Below, piece after piece: positions 50,386 to 61,265 of a stretch of 64,000 nucleotides of DNA. The notes under the pieces were generated by a model. It was not told the DNA's origin, did no database searches, and was given only the letters and a program-made list of their open reading frames with translations. A program made the translations under genes and the position numbers. How positions within the stretch are numbered: position 1 is the stretch's first letter; every line of letters starts with the position of its first letter. The stretch lies in the NCBI RefSeq assembly GCF_025961205.1, contig NZ_JAOQNH010000001.1, positions 2,690,001 through 2,754,000 on the forward strand. The letters are read 5' to 3'. This DNA is from Azospirillum fermentarium (GTDB lineage Bacteria > Pseudomonadota > Alphaproteobacteria > Azospirillales > Azospirillaceae).

Positions 50386-53300
50386 CCGGCCCCGGCATGA
50401 ACAACGACCTGCTGGCCCTGCTGCTGGCGGAGGACGGCTTCGCCCTGCCCGGCGACGGCCCGGCCCCCATCCCCCGCCTGCCCGACGGCGCCGTGGTGCC
50501 GGCGGCCCCGGCGCAGGAACGGCTGTGGGTGCTGGACCGGGTGGAGGGGCCGTCGGCGGCCTACAACCTTGCCATGACCCTGCGGTTCGGCGGGGCGGTG
50601 GACCGGGGGGCGCTGCAAACCGCGCTGGATGCCCTGAGCGAACGGCACGAACCGCTGCGCACCGATCTGGCCGAACACGACGGGCGCCCGGTCCAGCGCA
50701 TCCACCCGCCGGCCCCGGTGCCGCTGCCGGTGGAGGCGGTCACGGCGGACGCGCTGGACGGGGCGATCCTGCGCACGGCGCTGGTGCCATTCGACCTGGG
50801 CCGCGGGCCGCTGTTCCGCGCCCGCTGGTTCGACGTGGCCGGGGGGCCGGGCGTGCTGCTGCTGGCGTTCCACCACGCGGTGGTGGACGGGTGGTCGGTG
50901 GCGGTGATGATCCGCGACCTGACCCGGCTCTACGCCGCCGCCCTGACCGGCGGTGATGCCGGCCTGCCGCCGCTGCCCATCCGCTACCGCGATTACGCCG
51001 CGTGGTGCGCCGATCCCGCCCGCGGGGCCGAGCGGGAAGCGGCGCGCGCCTATTGGCGCCGGCGGCTCGACGCCCTGCCCGCCGCCCTGGATTTGCCCAG
51101 GGCCGGCACCCCCGACGGGTGCTGCGGCCTTGTCCCGCTGCGCCTGGACGCCGGGCTGACGGCGCGGCTGGAACGGTTCGGGCAGGAGCGGGGGGCGACG
51201 CTCTATATGGTGCTGCTGGCGGGCTATGCCGCCCTGCTGGCGCGTTTCACCGGGGCGCGCGACCTGCCCATCGGCACCCCCGTCGCCAACCGCACCCGCA
51301 CCGAGACCGAGGGGCTGGTGGGCTTTCTGGTGGACACGCTGGTGGTGCGCGCCGACGTGAGCGGCGAGCCGGACTTCGCCACCCTGACCGAGCGGGTGCG
51401 CGACGCCTGCCTTGAGGATTTCCGTCACCAGGATCTGCCCTTCGGCGAGCTGGTGGCCCTGCTGAAACCGGAACGGCGGGCGGGGAGCACGCCGCTGTTC
51501 CAGGCCATGTTCAACCTGCTGACCCTGCCGGCGTGGGAGGAGCGTATCGGGTCCGTCCATGTGGTGGGGGAAGCGGTGGCGCTGCCCGCGGCCCGCTTCG
51601 ATCTGGCGCTGGAGCTTCAGGCGGACGGCGGGGCGGTGTCGGGGCGGCTGGAATACCGCGCCGGGCTGATCGACGGCGCTGTGGCGCAGGCCATGGCCGC
51701 GGCCTATGGCACACTGCTGGCCGCCGCCCTGGACGATCCCCGGCGGCCCATCGACACCCTGCCCCTGATGGACCGGGCGGCAGCCGCCGCCTGGGTGGCG
51801 CGCACCAACGGCCCGGAAACTCCGGCCCCGGCGGAGACGCTGCACGGCCTGTTCGCCCAACGCGCTACGGAAAACCCGGCGGCGGTGGCGCTGATCGACG
51901 GCGGGACGGCGGTCACCTATGCCACGCTCGACCGGCAATCCGCCGCCCTGGCCGCGCGGCTACGGGCGTTGGGGGTGGGGAACGAGGTGCCGGTGGGCGT
52001 GTGCCTGGAACGCTCCGCCGCTCTGGCGGTGGCGTTCCTGGGCGTGCTGCGGGCCGGGGGGGCGGTGCTGCCGCTCGACCCCGGCTATCCGCCCGAGCGG
52101 CTGGCCTTCATGGTGGCCGACAGCGGCGCCCCGGTGCTGATCGCCCGCAGCACCCCGCGCTGGCTGCCGGAAAACGGCCCGGTGCTGGTGGACGCGGACG
52201 AAGACAGCCCCCTTCTCCCCCCCGGGGAGAGGGCCGGGGTGAGAACCGATTTTCGCGCGGAACGCCCGAAAAGCGAGCCGTCAGGCTCTCGGAACCTTGA
52301 CTTGGGTGTTGCTTCGCAACGGATTTCGGGCCATTCGGCGCGAAATCCGGCCCTCACCCAACCCTCTCCCTGGCCCTCTCCCCGGGGGGGAGAGGGCCAG
52401 GATGGTGCGGGGCCGGATGGCCTCGCCTATCTCATCTACACCTCCGGCTCCACCGGGCGGCCCAAGGGGGTGATGGGGCTGCACCGGGGGGCGGTCAACC
52501 GCATCCGCTGGATGGAGCAGGCGTTCCCCTTCGCCCCCGGCGAGGTGACGTGCCAGAAGACCACCATCACCTTCGTCGATTTCATCTGGGAATTCTTCGG
52601 GCCGCTGCTGGCCGGGGTGCCGTCGGTGATCGTGCCGCCCGAAGCATCGGGCGACCCGCTGCGGCTGGCCGAGACGCTGGAACGGGGGGGCGTGACCCGG
52701 CTGGTGCTGGTGCCGTCGCTGCTGCGCGCCCTGCTGGACGGACTGCCCGATCCCGCATCCACCCTGCGCGCCCTGCGCCTGTGCGTAACCAGCGGGGAGG
52801 CGATTTCCGCCGACCTCGCCGCCCGCTTCGCAACATCACTGCCCCAGTGCCGCCTGCTGAACCTCTACGGCTCGTCGGAGGTGTCGGCGGATGCCACATG
52901 GCATGTGGTGGAGCCGGGGGTGCGGGGGCTGGTGCCCATCGGGCGCCCGATCCCCGGCAACCGCGTGCTGCTGCTGGACCGCGGCAACAACCCGGTGCCT
53001 CCGGGGGCGCCGGGGGAAATCGCCATCGGCGGCGTCGGGCTGGCCCGCGGCTATGCCGGGCAGCCGGCCCTGACGGCGGAGCGGTTCACCGACGACCCCA
53101 CCGGGCTGGCCGGCGGGCGGCTGTTCCGCACCGGCGATCTGGGCCGCTGGCGGGCCGACGGCGTGCTGGACTATCTGGGCCGGCTGGACCGGCAGGTGAA
53201 GATCCGCGGCGTGCGCGTGGAACCGGGGGAGGTGCAGGCGGTGCTGTCCGGCCACGCGGCGGTGCGCGAGGCCGCGGTGGTGGCCCGCCCGCTGCCGTCC

Positions 53301-56300
53301 GGCGAAACCGGGCTGGTGGCGTACGTGGTGTGGCGCGGGGAGCCGGCCTTGGCGGACCTTCGCCCGTTCCTGCGCGCCCGGCTGCCGGCGGCCCTGGTGC
53401 CGGCGGCGTTCGTGACGCTGGAGCGGCTGCCCCTCAATCCCAACGGCAAGACCGATCTGGCCGCCCTGCCCGATCCCGCCACGGCGGACGAGGGCGCGGA
53501 CGAGGGCGCGGAGGACGGCACCCCCGCCCGCCCCCTGGCCCCCGACGAGGCGCTGGTGGCCGCGGTATGGGCGGAGGTGCTGGGCATTACCGTCACCGGC
53601 GGCGGTTGCGATTTCTTCGACCACGGCGGCGATTCCCTGCTGGCCGTGCGGGCGATGACGCGGGTGAACGCCGCCTTCGGCACCGCTTTGCCCGTCGCCG
53701 CCCTGTTCGACGCCCCGACCCCGCGGGCGCTGGCCGAACGGCTGCGCGCCGCCGGGGATGGCGCCGGCCTGCCGCCGGTGCCCACCGGGCCGCGGCCCGC
53801 GCGCATCCCGATGTCGTTCAACCAGATGCCGCTGTGGCTGGCGGAGCGGGCGCAAGGTGCTGCCGCCTACAACGTCCCCACCGCCTACCGCCTGGACGGC
53901 CCGGTGGACGAGGGGGCGCTGGAACGGGCGCTGGCCGGCCTGTACGACCGGCACGAGGGCTTGCGCACCCGCCTGACCGCCCACGGCGACGAGCCGGTGC
54001 AGGAGATCCTGCCCCCCGGCGGTTTCCAGCTGGAACGCCGCAGCGCCGTGGGGCTGGCCGATGATGCGCTCGACGCCCTGCTGACGGCGGAGGCGGCGCA
54101 CCCCTTCGCCCTGGATACCGAGGCGCCGTTCCGCGCCACCCTGTTCACCCTGGGGCCGGATGCGCGCCTGCTGCTGCTGGTGATCCATCACACCGCCTGC
54201 GACGGGACCACCGGCACTCTGCTGGTGCGGGAGTTGGAGGCGGGATACCGCGGCACCGCCCTGCGCCCGCCCGCGGTGCAGCCCGCCGACATTGCGCTGT
54301 GGCAGCGGATGTGCGTGGAAAACGGCATCTTCGACGCGGCGCTGGAGGGCTGGCGGGCCGATCTGGCCGGGGCGCCGATGCATCTCAACCTGCCCCGCCC
54401 TGCCGGTGCGGCAGACGGGGAAACCGCGGCCAGCCGCGCCGGGCGGGTGCCGGTCGCCCTGCCCCCCGATGATCTCGCCCGGCTGGACGCCCTTGCGCGC
54501 GAGGGCCGGGCCACCCTGCCCATGGCGCTGATGGCGGCGTGGGCGCTGCTGCTGTCGCGTGCCACGGGTCAGGACGACCTGCTGATCGGCATCCCCGCGG
54601 CGGCCCGCGTGCGGCGGGAGATGGAGGAAACCGCCGGTTTCCTGGTCAACACCCTGCCCCTGCGCGTCACGCTGGATGGCGATCCCGATTTCATCGCCGT
54701 GGTGACCCGCGTGCGCCAGCGGCTGCTGACGGCGCTGGAGCGGCAGCACGTGCCGCTGCCGCTGGTGGCCGACGCGGTGGCGGCACCGCGGCTGCCGGGC
54801 CGCCCGCCGCTGGTGCAGGCGCTGTTCGTGCAGCAGGACGCCCGCGCGTGGTCGCTGTCCCTGCCCGGCATCACCGCCGCGGCCCTGCCGGTGCCCACCC
54901 CGGTGGCCCGTTTCGACCTGACCCTGCTGGTGGTGGAGCGCGACGGCGGTCTGTCCGGCGAGTTGGAATACGACACCGCCGTGGTGGACGACGCCACGGC
55001 CCGGCGCATGGCCGAACGCTTCACCGCCATCCTGGCGGCGGTGGCGGCGGCCCCCCACCGGCCCCTGTCGGCCCTGGACCTGCTGGGGGACGGTGACCGC
55101 CGGCTCAACGCCGCGCTCAACGCCGGAACCGGCGGCGGCCCCCGCCCGCCGGCGGACCGGCTGGACGCCCTGGTCAGCCATCAGGCCGCGGTGCGGGCGG
55201 ACGCGCCGGCCCTGTGGTGGCCGGACGGCACGCTGAGCTATGGCGCGCTCGACCGCCGCTCCGGCCGCTTCGCCCACCGGCTGAGCGCGTTGGGCGTCGG
55301 CCCTGGTGACCGCGTCGGGCTGGTGGCCGAACGCGGCCCCGGCCTGTTCGTCGCCCTGGTGGGCATTCTGAAGGCGGGGGCGGCCTATGTCCCCGTCGAT
55401 CCCGCCTACCCGGCGGAGCGCATCGCCGCGATGCTGACGGACGCCGAGGTGACGGCGGTGGTGGCCGAAACCGCCCCGCCCGCCCCGGCCGTGCCCTGCC
55501 TGTTCCCCGATGAGGACGAGGACGGATCGACACTCCCCGCCGATCCCCCTCTCTCCCCGGGGGGGAGAGGGCCTGTGGACGAGGACGATGCCGTCGCCTG
55601 CCTGATCTTCACCTCCGGCTCCACCGGGCGGCCCAAGGGGGTGATGGTCCGCCACGGCGCCCTGTGCCGTCTGGCCGCCGCCTTGGTGGACCGCTACGCC
55701 ATCGGGCCGGACAGCCGCATCCAGCAGCTTGTGGCGCTGGGGTTCGACGTGGCGGCGTCCGACATCGCCATGGCCTTCACCGCCGGGGCGGCGCTGTGCC
55801 TGGCCCCGCGCGACGGGCTGCTGCCGGGGCGCACGCTCACCCAGACGCTGGCCGCGTCCGCCGCCACCCATGTGCAGATCCCCGCCGCCCTGCTGGCCGC
55901 CACGCCGGTGGCGCCGCTGCCGGCCCTGCGGGTGCTGGCGGTGGGCGGGGAAAGCTGCCCGGCGGACGCCGCGGCGCGCTGGGCCGCCGGGCGCCGGCTG
56001 TTCTTCGCCTACGGCCCCACGGAAACCACGGTGACGGCGACGGTGGCGGAGTATGCCCCCGGCCTGTCCCCCGCCTGCATCGGGCGCCCGGTGGCCGGCG
56101 CGCTGGCCTTTGTCCACGGCCCCCACGGCCAGCCGGTTCCGCCGGGCACGGCGGGGGAACTGTGCATCGGCGGGGACGGTGTGACCGCCGGCTATTACGG
56201 CCAGCCGGAGATGACCGCAGCGCGCTTCATCGCCGATCCGGCCACCGGCGGCACGCTCTACCGCACCGGCGACCGGGTGCGGCTGGGGGACGACGGGAAC

Positions 56301-59300
56301 CTGCTGTTCCTGGGCCGGCTGGACCGGCAGGTGAAGCTGCACGGCTTCCGCATCGAACCCGGCGAGATCGAATCCGCCCTGGCCGCCCAGCCCGGCGTCG
56401 CCCGCGCGCTGGTGGCGGTGCGCCCCGGTACGGGCGATGGCGACCGCGGCCTTGCCGCCTTCCTGCTGCCCGCCGCCGGTGCCCGGCTGGATGGGGAGGC
56501 GGTGCGGCGGGCCGTGCGCGCGGTGCTGCCGCCGCACATGGTGCCCAGCGCCGTCACCGTGATCGCCACGGTGCCGCTGACCCTGCACGGCAAGGTGGAT
56601 TGGGACGCGCTGTTCGCCCTGCCGCCCACCCCTGCTGCGCCAACCGCCCCCTCCGCCGCCACCCTGTCGGCGGTGCAGGAGCGGGTGGCCGCCATCTGGC
56701 GCGCGGTGCTGGGCTGCGATACCATTGGGCTGGACGAGAATTTCTTCGACGCCGGGGGCCATTCCCTGCGGCTGGTGCGGGTCCACGCCCGGCTGGAAGA
56801 AGAGTTCGCCCGCACCCTGCCCATCAGCGACCTGTTCCGCCTGCCCACCATCCGCAGCCTTGCCGCCCATCTGGCCGGGGCCGTGGATGAGGCCCGCCCC
56901 GCCGCGGCGGACGGCGGCCCCCTTGGCGGGCCGGTGGCGGTGATCGGCATGGCCTGCCGCTACCCCGGCGCGCCCGACGTGGACTCTTTCTGGCGCCTGC
57001 TGGTGGAGGGGCGGGAGGGCATCGCCCGCCTGGACGCCGCCGCCCTGGCCGCCGAGGGGCTGGACCCGGCGCTGCTGGACCAGCCCGGCCATGTCCCCGC
57101 CCGCGGGGTGGTGGATGGCGCGGACCTGTTCGACGCCGCCTTCTTCGGCTTCAGCCCCCGCGACGCGGTGGTGATGGACCCGCAGCACCGGGTGCTGCTG
57201 GAATGCGCGTGGCACGCGCTGGAGGATGCCGGCTACGACCCCGCCCGCACGGGCGGGCCGGTGGGGGTGTTCGCCGGAGCCGGCCTCAACACCTATTTCC
57301 ACGGGGTGCTGCACGCCGACGGCCCGGCGCCCGAGGGGGCCGCCGCCTATCACGAGCTGACCGGCAACGACAAGGACTTCATCGCCACCCAGATCGCCTA
57401 CCGCCTGGACCTGCGCGGGCCGGCGGTGGCGGTGCAGTCGGCGTGCTCCACCTCGCTGGTCGCCGTGGATCTGGCGTGTCAGGCGCTGCGGGCCGGGCGC
57501 TGCCGCATGGCGCTGGCCGGCGGGGTGTCGATCCGCTTCCCCCAGGCCACGGGCTATCGCTACGAGCCGGGGATGATCCTGTCGCCCGACGGCCATTGCC
57601 GCCCCTTTGCCGACGATGCCGCCGGCACGGTGCCGGGCGGCGGGGCCGGGCTGGTGCTGCTGAAGCCGCTGGCGCTGGCCCAGGCCGACGGCGACCGCAT
57701 CCTGGCCGTCATCCGCGGCACCGCGGTCACCAACGACGGGGCGGCCAAGGTGGGCTACACCGCCCCCGGCGCCGACGGCCAGACCGCAGCCATCGCCGCG
57801 GCCATCGCCGATTCCGGCCTCGACCCCGCCACCATCGATTATGTGGAAACCCACGGCACCGGCACCGCGCTGGGCGACCCGGTGGAGGTGGCGGCGCTGG
57901 CCCGCGTGTTCGGCGGGCGGGACCGTCCGCTGCTGCTGGGGGCGGTCAAGAGCAACATCGGCCACGCCGACGCCGCCGCCGGGGTGGCGGGCCTGATCAA
58001 GACGGTGCTGGCGCTGCACCACGGCACCGTGCCGCCCACGCTGCACGCCCGCACCCTCAACCCGCGCATCGACTTTGCCGCCGGCCCCTTCGCCGTGGCG
58101 GCGGCGGCTCAACCCTGGCCCGCGAACGGCGGCCCGCGGCGGGCGGGGGTCAGCGCCTTCGGCATCGGCGGGACCAACGCCCATGTGGTGCTGGAACAGG
58201 CACCCACCTCCGCGCCCGCCGAACCGCCCGCGGACGGCCCCCGCCTGCTGCTGCTGTCGGCCCGCAGCGACGACGCGCTGGAGCAGGCGGCGGCGGCCCT
58301 GGCGGCCCATCTGGCGGCCAACCCCGCCCTGCCCCTGGCCGACGTGGCGCACACGCTGGCCGCCGGGCGGGCGGTGTTCGACCACCGGGCCGCGGCGGTG
58401 GTGCGGGACGTGCCCGATGCGGTGCGCGCCCTGTCCACGCCCGCGCTGATCCGCGCCACGGCCCCGGCGCAGCCCCCCGCGGTGGCCCTGCTGTTCCCCG
58501 GCCAGGGCAGTCAGTCCCCGCGGATGGGGGAAGCGCTGTACCGCACCAGCCCCGCCTACCGCGCCGCCCTGGACCGCTGTGCCGCGGTTCTGGAGCCGCA
58601 CATCGGCGCCGACCTGCGCGCCCTGCTCTACGGCCCCGAGGACCGGGCCGCCGATGCCGCCGCCCTCCGCCGCACGTCCCTGACCCAACCGGCGCTGTTC
58701 AGCGTCGGCTACGCCGCCGCCCATCACTGGCAGGCGCTGGGGGTGGAGCCGGCGGCGATGCTGGGCCACAGCGTCGGCGAGTATGTGGCCGCCTGCCTGG
58801 CCGGGGTGTTCACGCTGGATGACGCCCTGGCGCTGGTGGCGGAGCGGGGACGGCTGGTGGACGGCCTGCCCGCCGGGGCCATGCTGGCCCTGCCGCTGGC
58901 GGAGGACGAGGCGGCGGCATTGGTGCACGGCACCGGCCTGTCCATCGCCGCCGTCAACGGCCCGCGGCAGGTGGTGGTCGCCGGCCCCATCCCGTCGATC
59001 ACCGAGCTTCAGGGCACGCTGGACGCCCGCGGCGTGCGCTGCTGGCGGCTGGAGACGTCCCACGCCTTCCACTCCGCCATGCTCGACCCGGTGGTGCCGG
59101 CGTTCGCCGCACGGGTGGCGGCGCTGACGCTGCGCCCGCCGGAACGGCGCTTCGTGTCGAATGTCACCGGTACCTGGATCACGGTGGAGCAGGCCACCGA
59201 CCCCGGCTATTGGGCGCGGCACCTGCGCCACGCCGTGCGCTTCGCCGACGGCATCGCCAGCGTGCGCGACGGCGGCGCCGGGCTGCTGCTGGAGGCGGGG

Positions 59301-61265
59301 CCGGGGCACACGCTGTGCGCTCTCGCCCGCAGCGCCGGGTGGAGCCGGCCCGCCGTCGCCACCCTGGATGCCGACCCGCTGGAGGCGGTGGGGCGGCTGT
59401 GGGCCGCGGGCGTGCCGGTGACCCTGCCCGACACCGGCGGGCGCCGGGTGGCGCTGCCCACCTACCCGTTCCAGCGCAAGCGCTTCTGGCCCGAGCGGGC
59501 GGCACCGGCCCCGGCCCTGCCGGCCAAGCGGGCCGAGCGGGAGTCCTGGTTCTATCAGCCGGTGTGGCGGCAGGCCCCGGCCCCGGCCACCGCACCGCTC
59601 ACCGGCCCGTGGCTGGTGCTGGCCGACCAGGGCGGCACCGGCGCCCGGCTGGCCGAGGCGCTGGCCGCCCGCGGTGAGGCCGTGACCGTGGTGCCGGTGG
59701 CCGGCGTCACCGATGATGCCCCCCGGCTCGTCCCGCCGCCCGCGCGCATCGTCCATCTGGGGTGCCTGGACGGCGACGACGCGCTGGAGCGGGGCTTCCA
59801 CAGCCTGACCGCCCTGGCCCGCGCGCTGGGGACCGCGGGGGTGGTGCAGCCCGTGCGCATCGACGTGGTGACCACCGGCACCGCCGACGTGACGGGGGAG
59901 GAGGCGCTGAACCCCACCGCCGCCACGGCACTGGGTGCGGTGAAGATCATCCCGCTGGAATACCCCGCCATCCGCTGCCGTGCCATCGACATTCCCCCCG
60001 GCCTGGACACCGCCCGGCTGCTGGACGAGCTGACGGTGGAGGATGCCGCTCCCCACACCGCCCTGCGCGGCCGCCACCGCTGGCAGCCGGACATCGTGCC
60101 GGCGCCCCTGCCCCCCGCCGGCAACGGGATGGCGCGGCTGCGCCCGCGGGGCGTCTATCTGGTGACCGGCGGTTTCGGCGGCATGGGGGCGGCCATCGCC
60201 CGCGATCTGGCGGAAACGCTGCACGCCCGGCTGGTGCTGGTGGGCCGCACGCCGCTGCCGCCGCGGGACGAGGCCGCCGACGATCCCCGCCGCCGCCTGA
60301 TCGACGCGATCGAGGCGGCGGGGGGCGAGGTTCTGGCCGCCGCCGCCGACGTGGCCGACGAAACCGCCATGGCCGCGGTCATCGCCCAGGCCCGCGCCCG
60401 GTTCGGCGCCATCAACGGCGTGATCCACACCGCCGGCCTTGCCGACCGCGGCGGCGTGATCCAGACCCGCACCCGCGCCGACACCGACGCGGTGCTGGCG
60501 CCCAAGGTGGCGGGGACGCTGGTGCTCGACCGGCTGCTGGCCGATGGGCCGCCGCTGGATGTCATGCTGCTGTGCTCCACCCTCGGCTCCATCCTCTATG
60601 GCGCCAAGTTCGGGCAGGTGGCCTATGCCGGCGGCAACGAGTTCCTCGACCTGTTCGCCGCCGAACGCACCGCCCGCACCGGCCAGTTCACCCAGGCCAT
60701 CAACTGGGACGACTGGACCGGCGGCGGCATGACCGTGGCCGCCTATGAACGCTGGGGCCACGCCGCCCCGTCCGAGGCGCAAGCGCTGACCCCGGCGGAG
60801 GGGGTGGCGGTGTTCCGCCGCGCGCTGGACAGCCCCCACACCCGCCTTGCCGTGTCGATCCGCGACCTTCCGGCGCTGGCCGCCCGCGGGGCCGGGCTGA
60901 TGGACGATCTGGCCCGCCACACCGCCCCGGCGGCGGAACCGGCGGCGGCTGGCTTGCCCGAGGATGGCGGGGACGGTTCCACGCACGCGCTGCTGGCCGG
61001 CTGCTGGCGGTCGCTGCTGGGGGTGGAGCGGGTGGACGGGGCGGCGGATTTCTTCGCGCTCGGCGGCCATTCGCTGCTGGCGATGCAGATGCTGGCCTTC
61101 ATCCGCGCCACCTTCGGGGTGGAGATCGGGCTTGCCACCCTGTTCGAAGCCCCGGTTCTGGCCGATCTCGCCGCGCGTATCGACGCGCTGCGCACCCCCG
61201 CCCTTTCCGTCCCCGCCCTTCCCGTCAACGTCCCGGCAGAGGACGAAGAGGAGTTCATGCTGTGA
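50382..61265 (+). CDS. Hybrid NRPS-PKS, C-A-T-C-A-T-KS-AT-KR-T
   Basis: A 3627-residue megasynthase. C1 (HHAVVDG, His164); A1 (487-1010), pocket V-D-W-V-V-S-L-A-D-K, one change from the beta-alanine code; T1 Ser1085; C2 (HHTACDG, His1269); A2 (1585-2080), pocket D-V-S-V-A-G-A-V-T-K, not assignable; T2 Ser2128; KS from 2185 with Cys2355 in SACSTSL, ETHGTGT and KSNIGH; AT with Ser2797 in GHSVGEY and HAFH (His2894), malonyl-type; KR with VTGGFGGMG and VAYAGGNEF; T3 Ser3564; an acidic tail EDEEEF fits docking to the next protein. No thioesterase. Residues 609-674 derive from a palindromic repeat. Confidence 0.95.
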   Translation: MTGPGMNNDLLALLLAEDGFALPGDGPAPIPRLPDGAVVPAAPAQERLWVLDRVEGPSAAYNLAMTLRFGGAVDRGALQTALDALSERHEPLRTDLAEHDGRPVQRIHPPAPVPLPVEAVTADALDGAILRTALVPFDLGRGPLFRARWFDVAGGPGVLLLAFHHAVVDGWSVAVMIRDLTRLYAAALTGGDAGLPPLPIRYRDYAAWCADPARGAEREAARAYWRRRLDALPAALDLPRAGTPDGCCGLVPLRLDAGLTARLERFGQERGATLYMVLLAGYAALLARFTGARDLPIGTPVANRTRTETEGLVGFLVDTLVVRADVSGEPDFATLTERVRDACLEDFRHQDLPFGELVALLKPERRAGSTPLFQAMFNLLTLPAWEERIGSVHVVGEAVALPAARFDLALELQADGGAVSGRLEYRAGLIDGAVAQAMAAAYGTLLAAALDDPRRPIDTLPLMDRAAAAAWVARTNGPETPAPAETLHGLFAQRATENPAAVALIDGGTAVTYATLDRQSAALAARLRALGVGNEVPVGVCLERSAALAVAFLGVLRAGGAVLPLDPGYPPERLAFMVADSGAPVLIARSTPRWLPENGPVLVDADEDSPLLPPGERAGVRTDFRAERPKSEPSGSRNLDLGVASQRISGHSARNPALTQPSPWPSPRGGEGQDGAGPDGLAYLIYTSGSTGRPKGVMGLHRGAVNRIRWMEQAFPFAPGEVTCQKTTITFVDFIWEFFGPLLAGVPSVIVPPEASGDPLRLAETLERGGVTRLVLVPSLLRALLDGLPDPASTLRALRLCVTSGEAISADLAARFATSLPQCRLLNLYGSSEVSADATWHVVEPGVRGLVPIGRPIPGNRVLLLDRGNNPVPPGAPGEIAIGGVGLARGYAGQPALTAERFTDDPTGLAGGRLFRTGDLGRWRADGVLDYLGRLDRQVKIRGVRVEPGEVQAVLSGHAAVREAAVVARPLPSGETGLVAYVVWRGEPALADLRPFLRARLPAALVPAAFVTLERLPLNPNGKTDLAALPDPATADEGADEGAEDGTPARPLAPDEALVAAVWAEVLGITVTGGGCDFFDHGGDSLLAVRAMTRVNAAFGTALPVAALFDAPTPRALAERLRAAGDGAGLPPVPTGPRPARIPMSFNQMPLWLAERAQGAAAYNVPTAYRLDGPVDEGALERALAGLYDRHEGLRTRLTAHGDEPVQEILPPGGFQLERRSAVGLADDALDALLTAEAAHPFALDTEAPFRATLFTLGPDARLLLLVIHHTACDGTTGTLLVRELEAGYRGTALRPPAVQPADIALWQRMCVENGIFDAALEGWRADLAGAPMHLNLPRPAGAADGETAASRAGRVPVALPPDDLARLDALAREGRATLPMALMAAWALLLSRATGQDDLLIGIPAAARVRREMEETAGFLVNTLPLRVTLDGDPDFIAVVTRVRQRLLTALERQHVPLPLVADAVAAPRLPGRPPLVQALFVQQDARAWSLSLPGITAAALPVPTPVARFDLTLLVVERDGGLSGELEYDTAVVDDATARRMAERFTAILAAVAAAPHRPLSALDLLGDGDRRLNAALNAGTGGGPRPPADRLDALVSHQAAVRADAPALWWPDGTLSYGALDRRSGRFAHRLSALGVGPGDRVGLVAERGPGLFVALVGILKAGAAYVPVDPAYPAERIAAMLTDAEVTAVVAETAPPAPAVPCLFPDEDEDGSTLPADPPLSPGGRGPVDEDDAVACLIFTSGSTGRPKGVMVRHGALCRLAAALVDRYAIGPDSRIQQLVALGFDVAASDIAMAFTAGAALCLAPRDGLLPGRTLTQTLAASAATHVQIPAALLAATPVAPLPALRVLAVGGESCPADAAARWAAGRRLFFAYGPTETTVTATVAEYAPGLSPACIGRPVAGALAFVHGPHGQPVPPGTAGELCIGGDGVTAGYYGQPEMTAARFIADPATGGTLYRTGDRVRLGDDGNLLFLGRLDRQVKLHGFRIEPGEIESALAAQPGVARALVAVRPGTGDGDRGLAAFLLPAAGARLDGEAVRRAVRAVLPPHMVPSAVTVIATVPLTLHGKVDWDALFALPPTPAAPTAPSAATLSAVQERVAAIWRAVLGCDTIGLDENFFDAGGHSLRLVRVHARLEEEFARTLPISDLFRLPTIRSLAAHLAGAVDEARPAAADGGPLGGPVAVIGMACRYPGAPDVDSFWRLLVEGREGIARLDAAALAAEGLDPALLDQPGHVPARGVVDGADLFDAAFFGFSPRDAVVMDPQHRVLLECAWHALEDAGYDPARTGGPVGVFAGAGLNTYFHGVLHADGPAPEGAAAYHELTGNDKDFIATQIAYRLDLRGPAVAVQSACSTSLVAVDLACQALRAGRCRMALAGGVSIRFPQATGYRYEPGMILSPDGHCRPFADDAAGTVPGGGAGLVLLKPLALAQADGDRILAVIRGTAVTNDGAAKVGYTAPGADGQTAAIAAAIADSGLDPATIDYVETHGTGTALGDPVEVAALARVFGGRDRPLLLGAVKSNIGHADAAAGVAGLIKTVLALHHGTVPPTLHARTLNPRIDFAAGPFAVAAAAQPWPANGGPRRAGVSAFGIGGTNAHVVLEQAPTSAPAEPPADGPRLLLLSARSDDALEQAAAALAAHLAANPALPLADVAHTLAAGRAVFDHRAAAVVRDVPDAVRALSTPALIRATAPAQPPAVALLFPGQGSQSPRMGEALYRTSPAYRAALDRCAAVLEPHIGADLRALLYGPEDRAADAAALRRTSLTQPALFSVGYAAAHHWQALGVEPAAMLGHSVGEYVAACLAGVFTLDDALALVAERGRLVDGLPAGAMLALPLAEDEAAALVHGTGLSIAAVNGPRQVVVAGPIPSITELQGTLDARGVRCWRLETSHAFHSAMLDPVVPAFAARVAALTLRPPERRFVSNVTGTWITVEQATDPGYWARHLRHAVRFADGIASVRDGGAGLLLEAGPGHTLCALARSAGWSRPAVATLDADPLEAVGRLWAAGVPVTLPDTGGRRVALPTYPFQRKRFWPERAAPAPALPAKRAERESWFYQPVWRQAPAPATAPLTGPWLVLADQGGTGARLAEALAARGEAVTVVPVAGVTDDAPRLVPPPARIVHLGCLDGDDALERGFHSLTALARALGTAGVVQPVRIDVVTTGTADVTGEEALNPTAATALGAVKIIPLEYPAIRCRAIDIPPGLDTARLLDELTVEDAAPHTALRGRHRWQPDIVPAPLPPAGNGMARLRPRGVYLVTGGFGGMGAAIARDLAETLHARLVLVGRTPLPPRDEAADDPRRRLIDAIEAAGGEVLAAAADVADETAMAAVIAQARARFGAINGVIHTAGLADRGGVIQTRTRADTDAVLAPKVAGTLVLDRLLADGPPLDVMLLCSTLGSILYGAKFGQVAYAGGNEFLDLFAAERTARTGQFTQAINWDDWTGGGMTVAAYERWGHAAPSEAQALTPAEGVAVFRRALDSPHTRLAVSIRDLPALAARGAGLMDDLARHTAPAAEPAAAGLPEDGGDGSTHALLAGCWRSLLGVERVDGAADFFALGGHSLLAMQMLAFIRATFGVEIGLATLFEAPVLADLAARIDALRTPALSVPALPVNVPAEDEEEFML
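52207..52402. repeat. 195-bp palindromic repeat read in frame inside adenylation domain A1
   Basis: Outer arms CTCCCCCCCGGGGAGAGGG and CCCTCTCCCCGGGGGGGAGA each form a hairpin, and inner arms (GATTTTCGCGCGGAA with TTCGGCGCGAAATC) pair across the element. It adds about 65 codons between A2 and A3 motifs without a stop, giving sequence foreign to the family (LTQPSPWPSPRGGEG). Confidence 0.85.
55545..55573. repeat. Palindromic repeat inside adenylation domain A2
   Basis: CCCCCTCTCTCCCC and GGGGGGGAGAGGG form a hairpin that encodes PPLSPGGRG directly before the A3 motif FTSGSTG. It is the short form of the element in A1. Confidence 0.8.

Noticed and set aside
52836..61070. A minus-strand open frame of 2744 codons opposite the NRPS-PKS gene
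   Set aside because: Low-complexity Gln/Arg/Gly/His-rich translation without motifs, as expected opposite high-GC coding sequence; the plus strand has continuous catalytic motifs.
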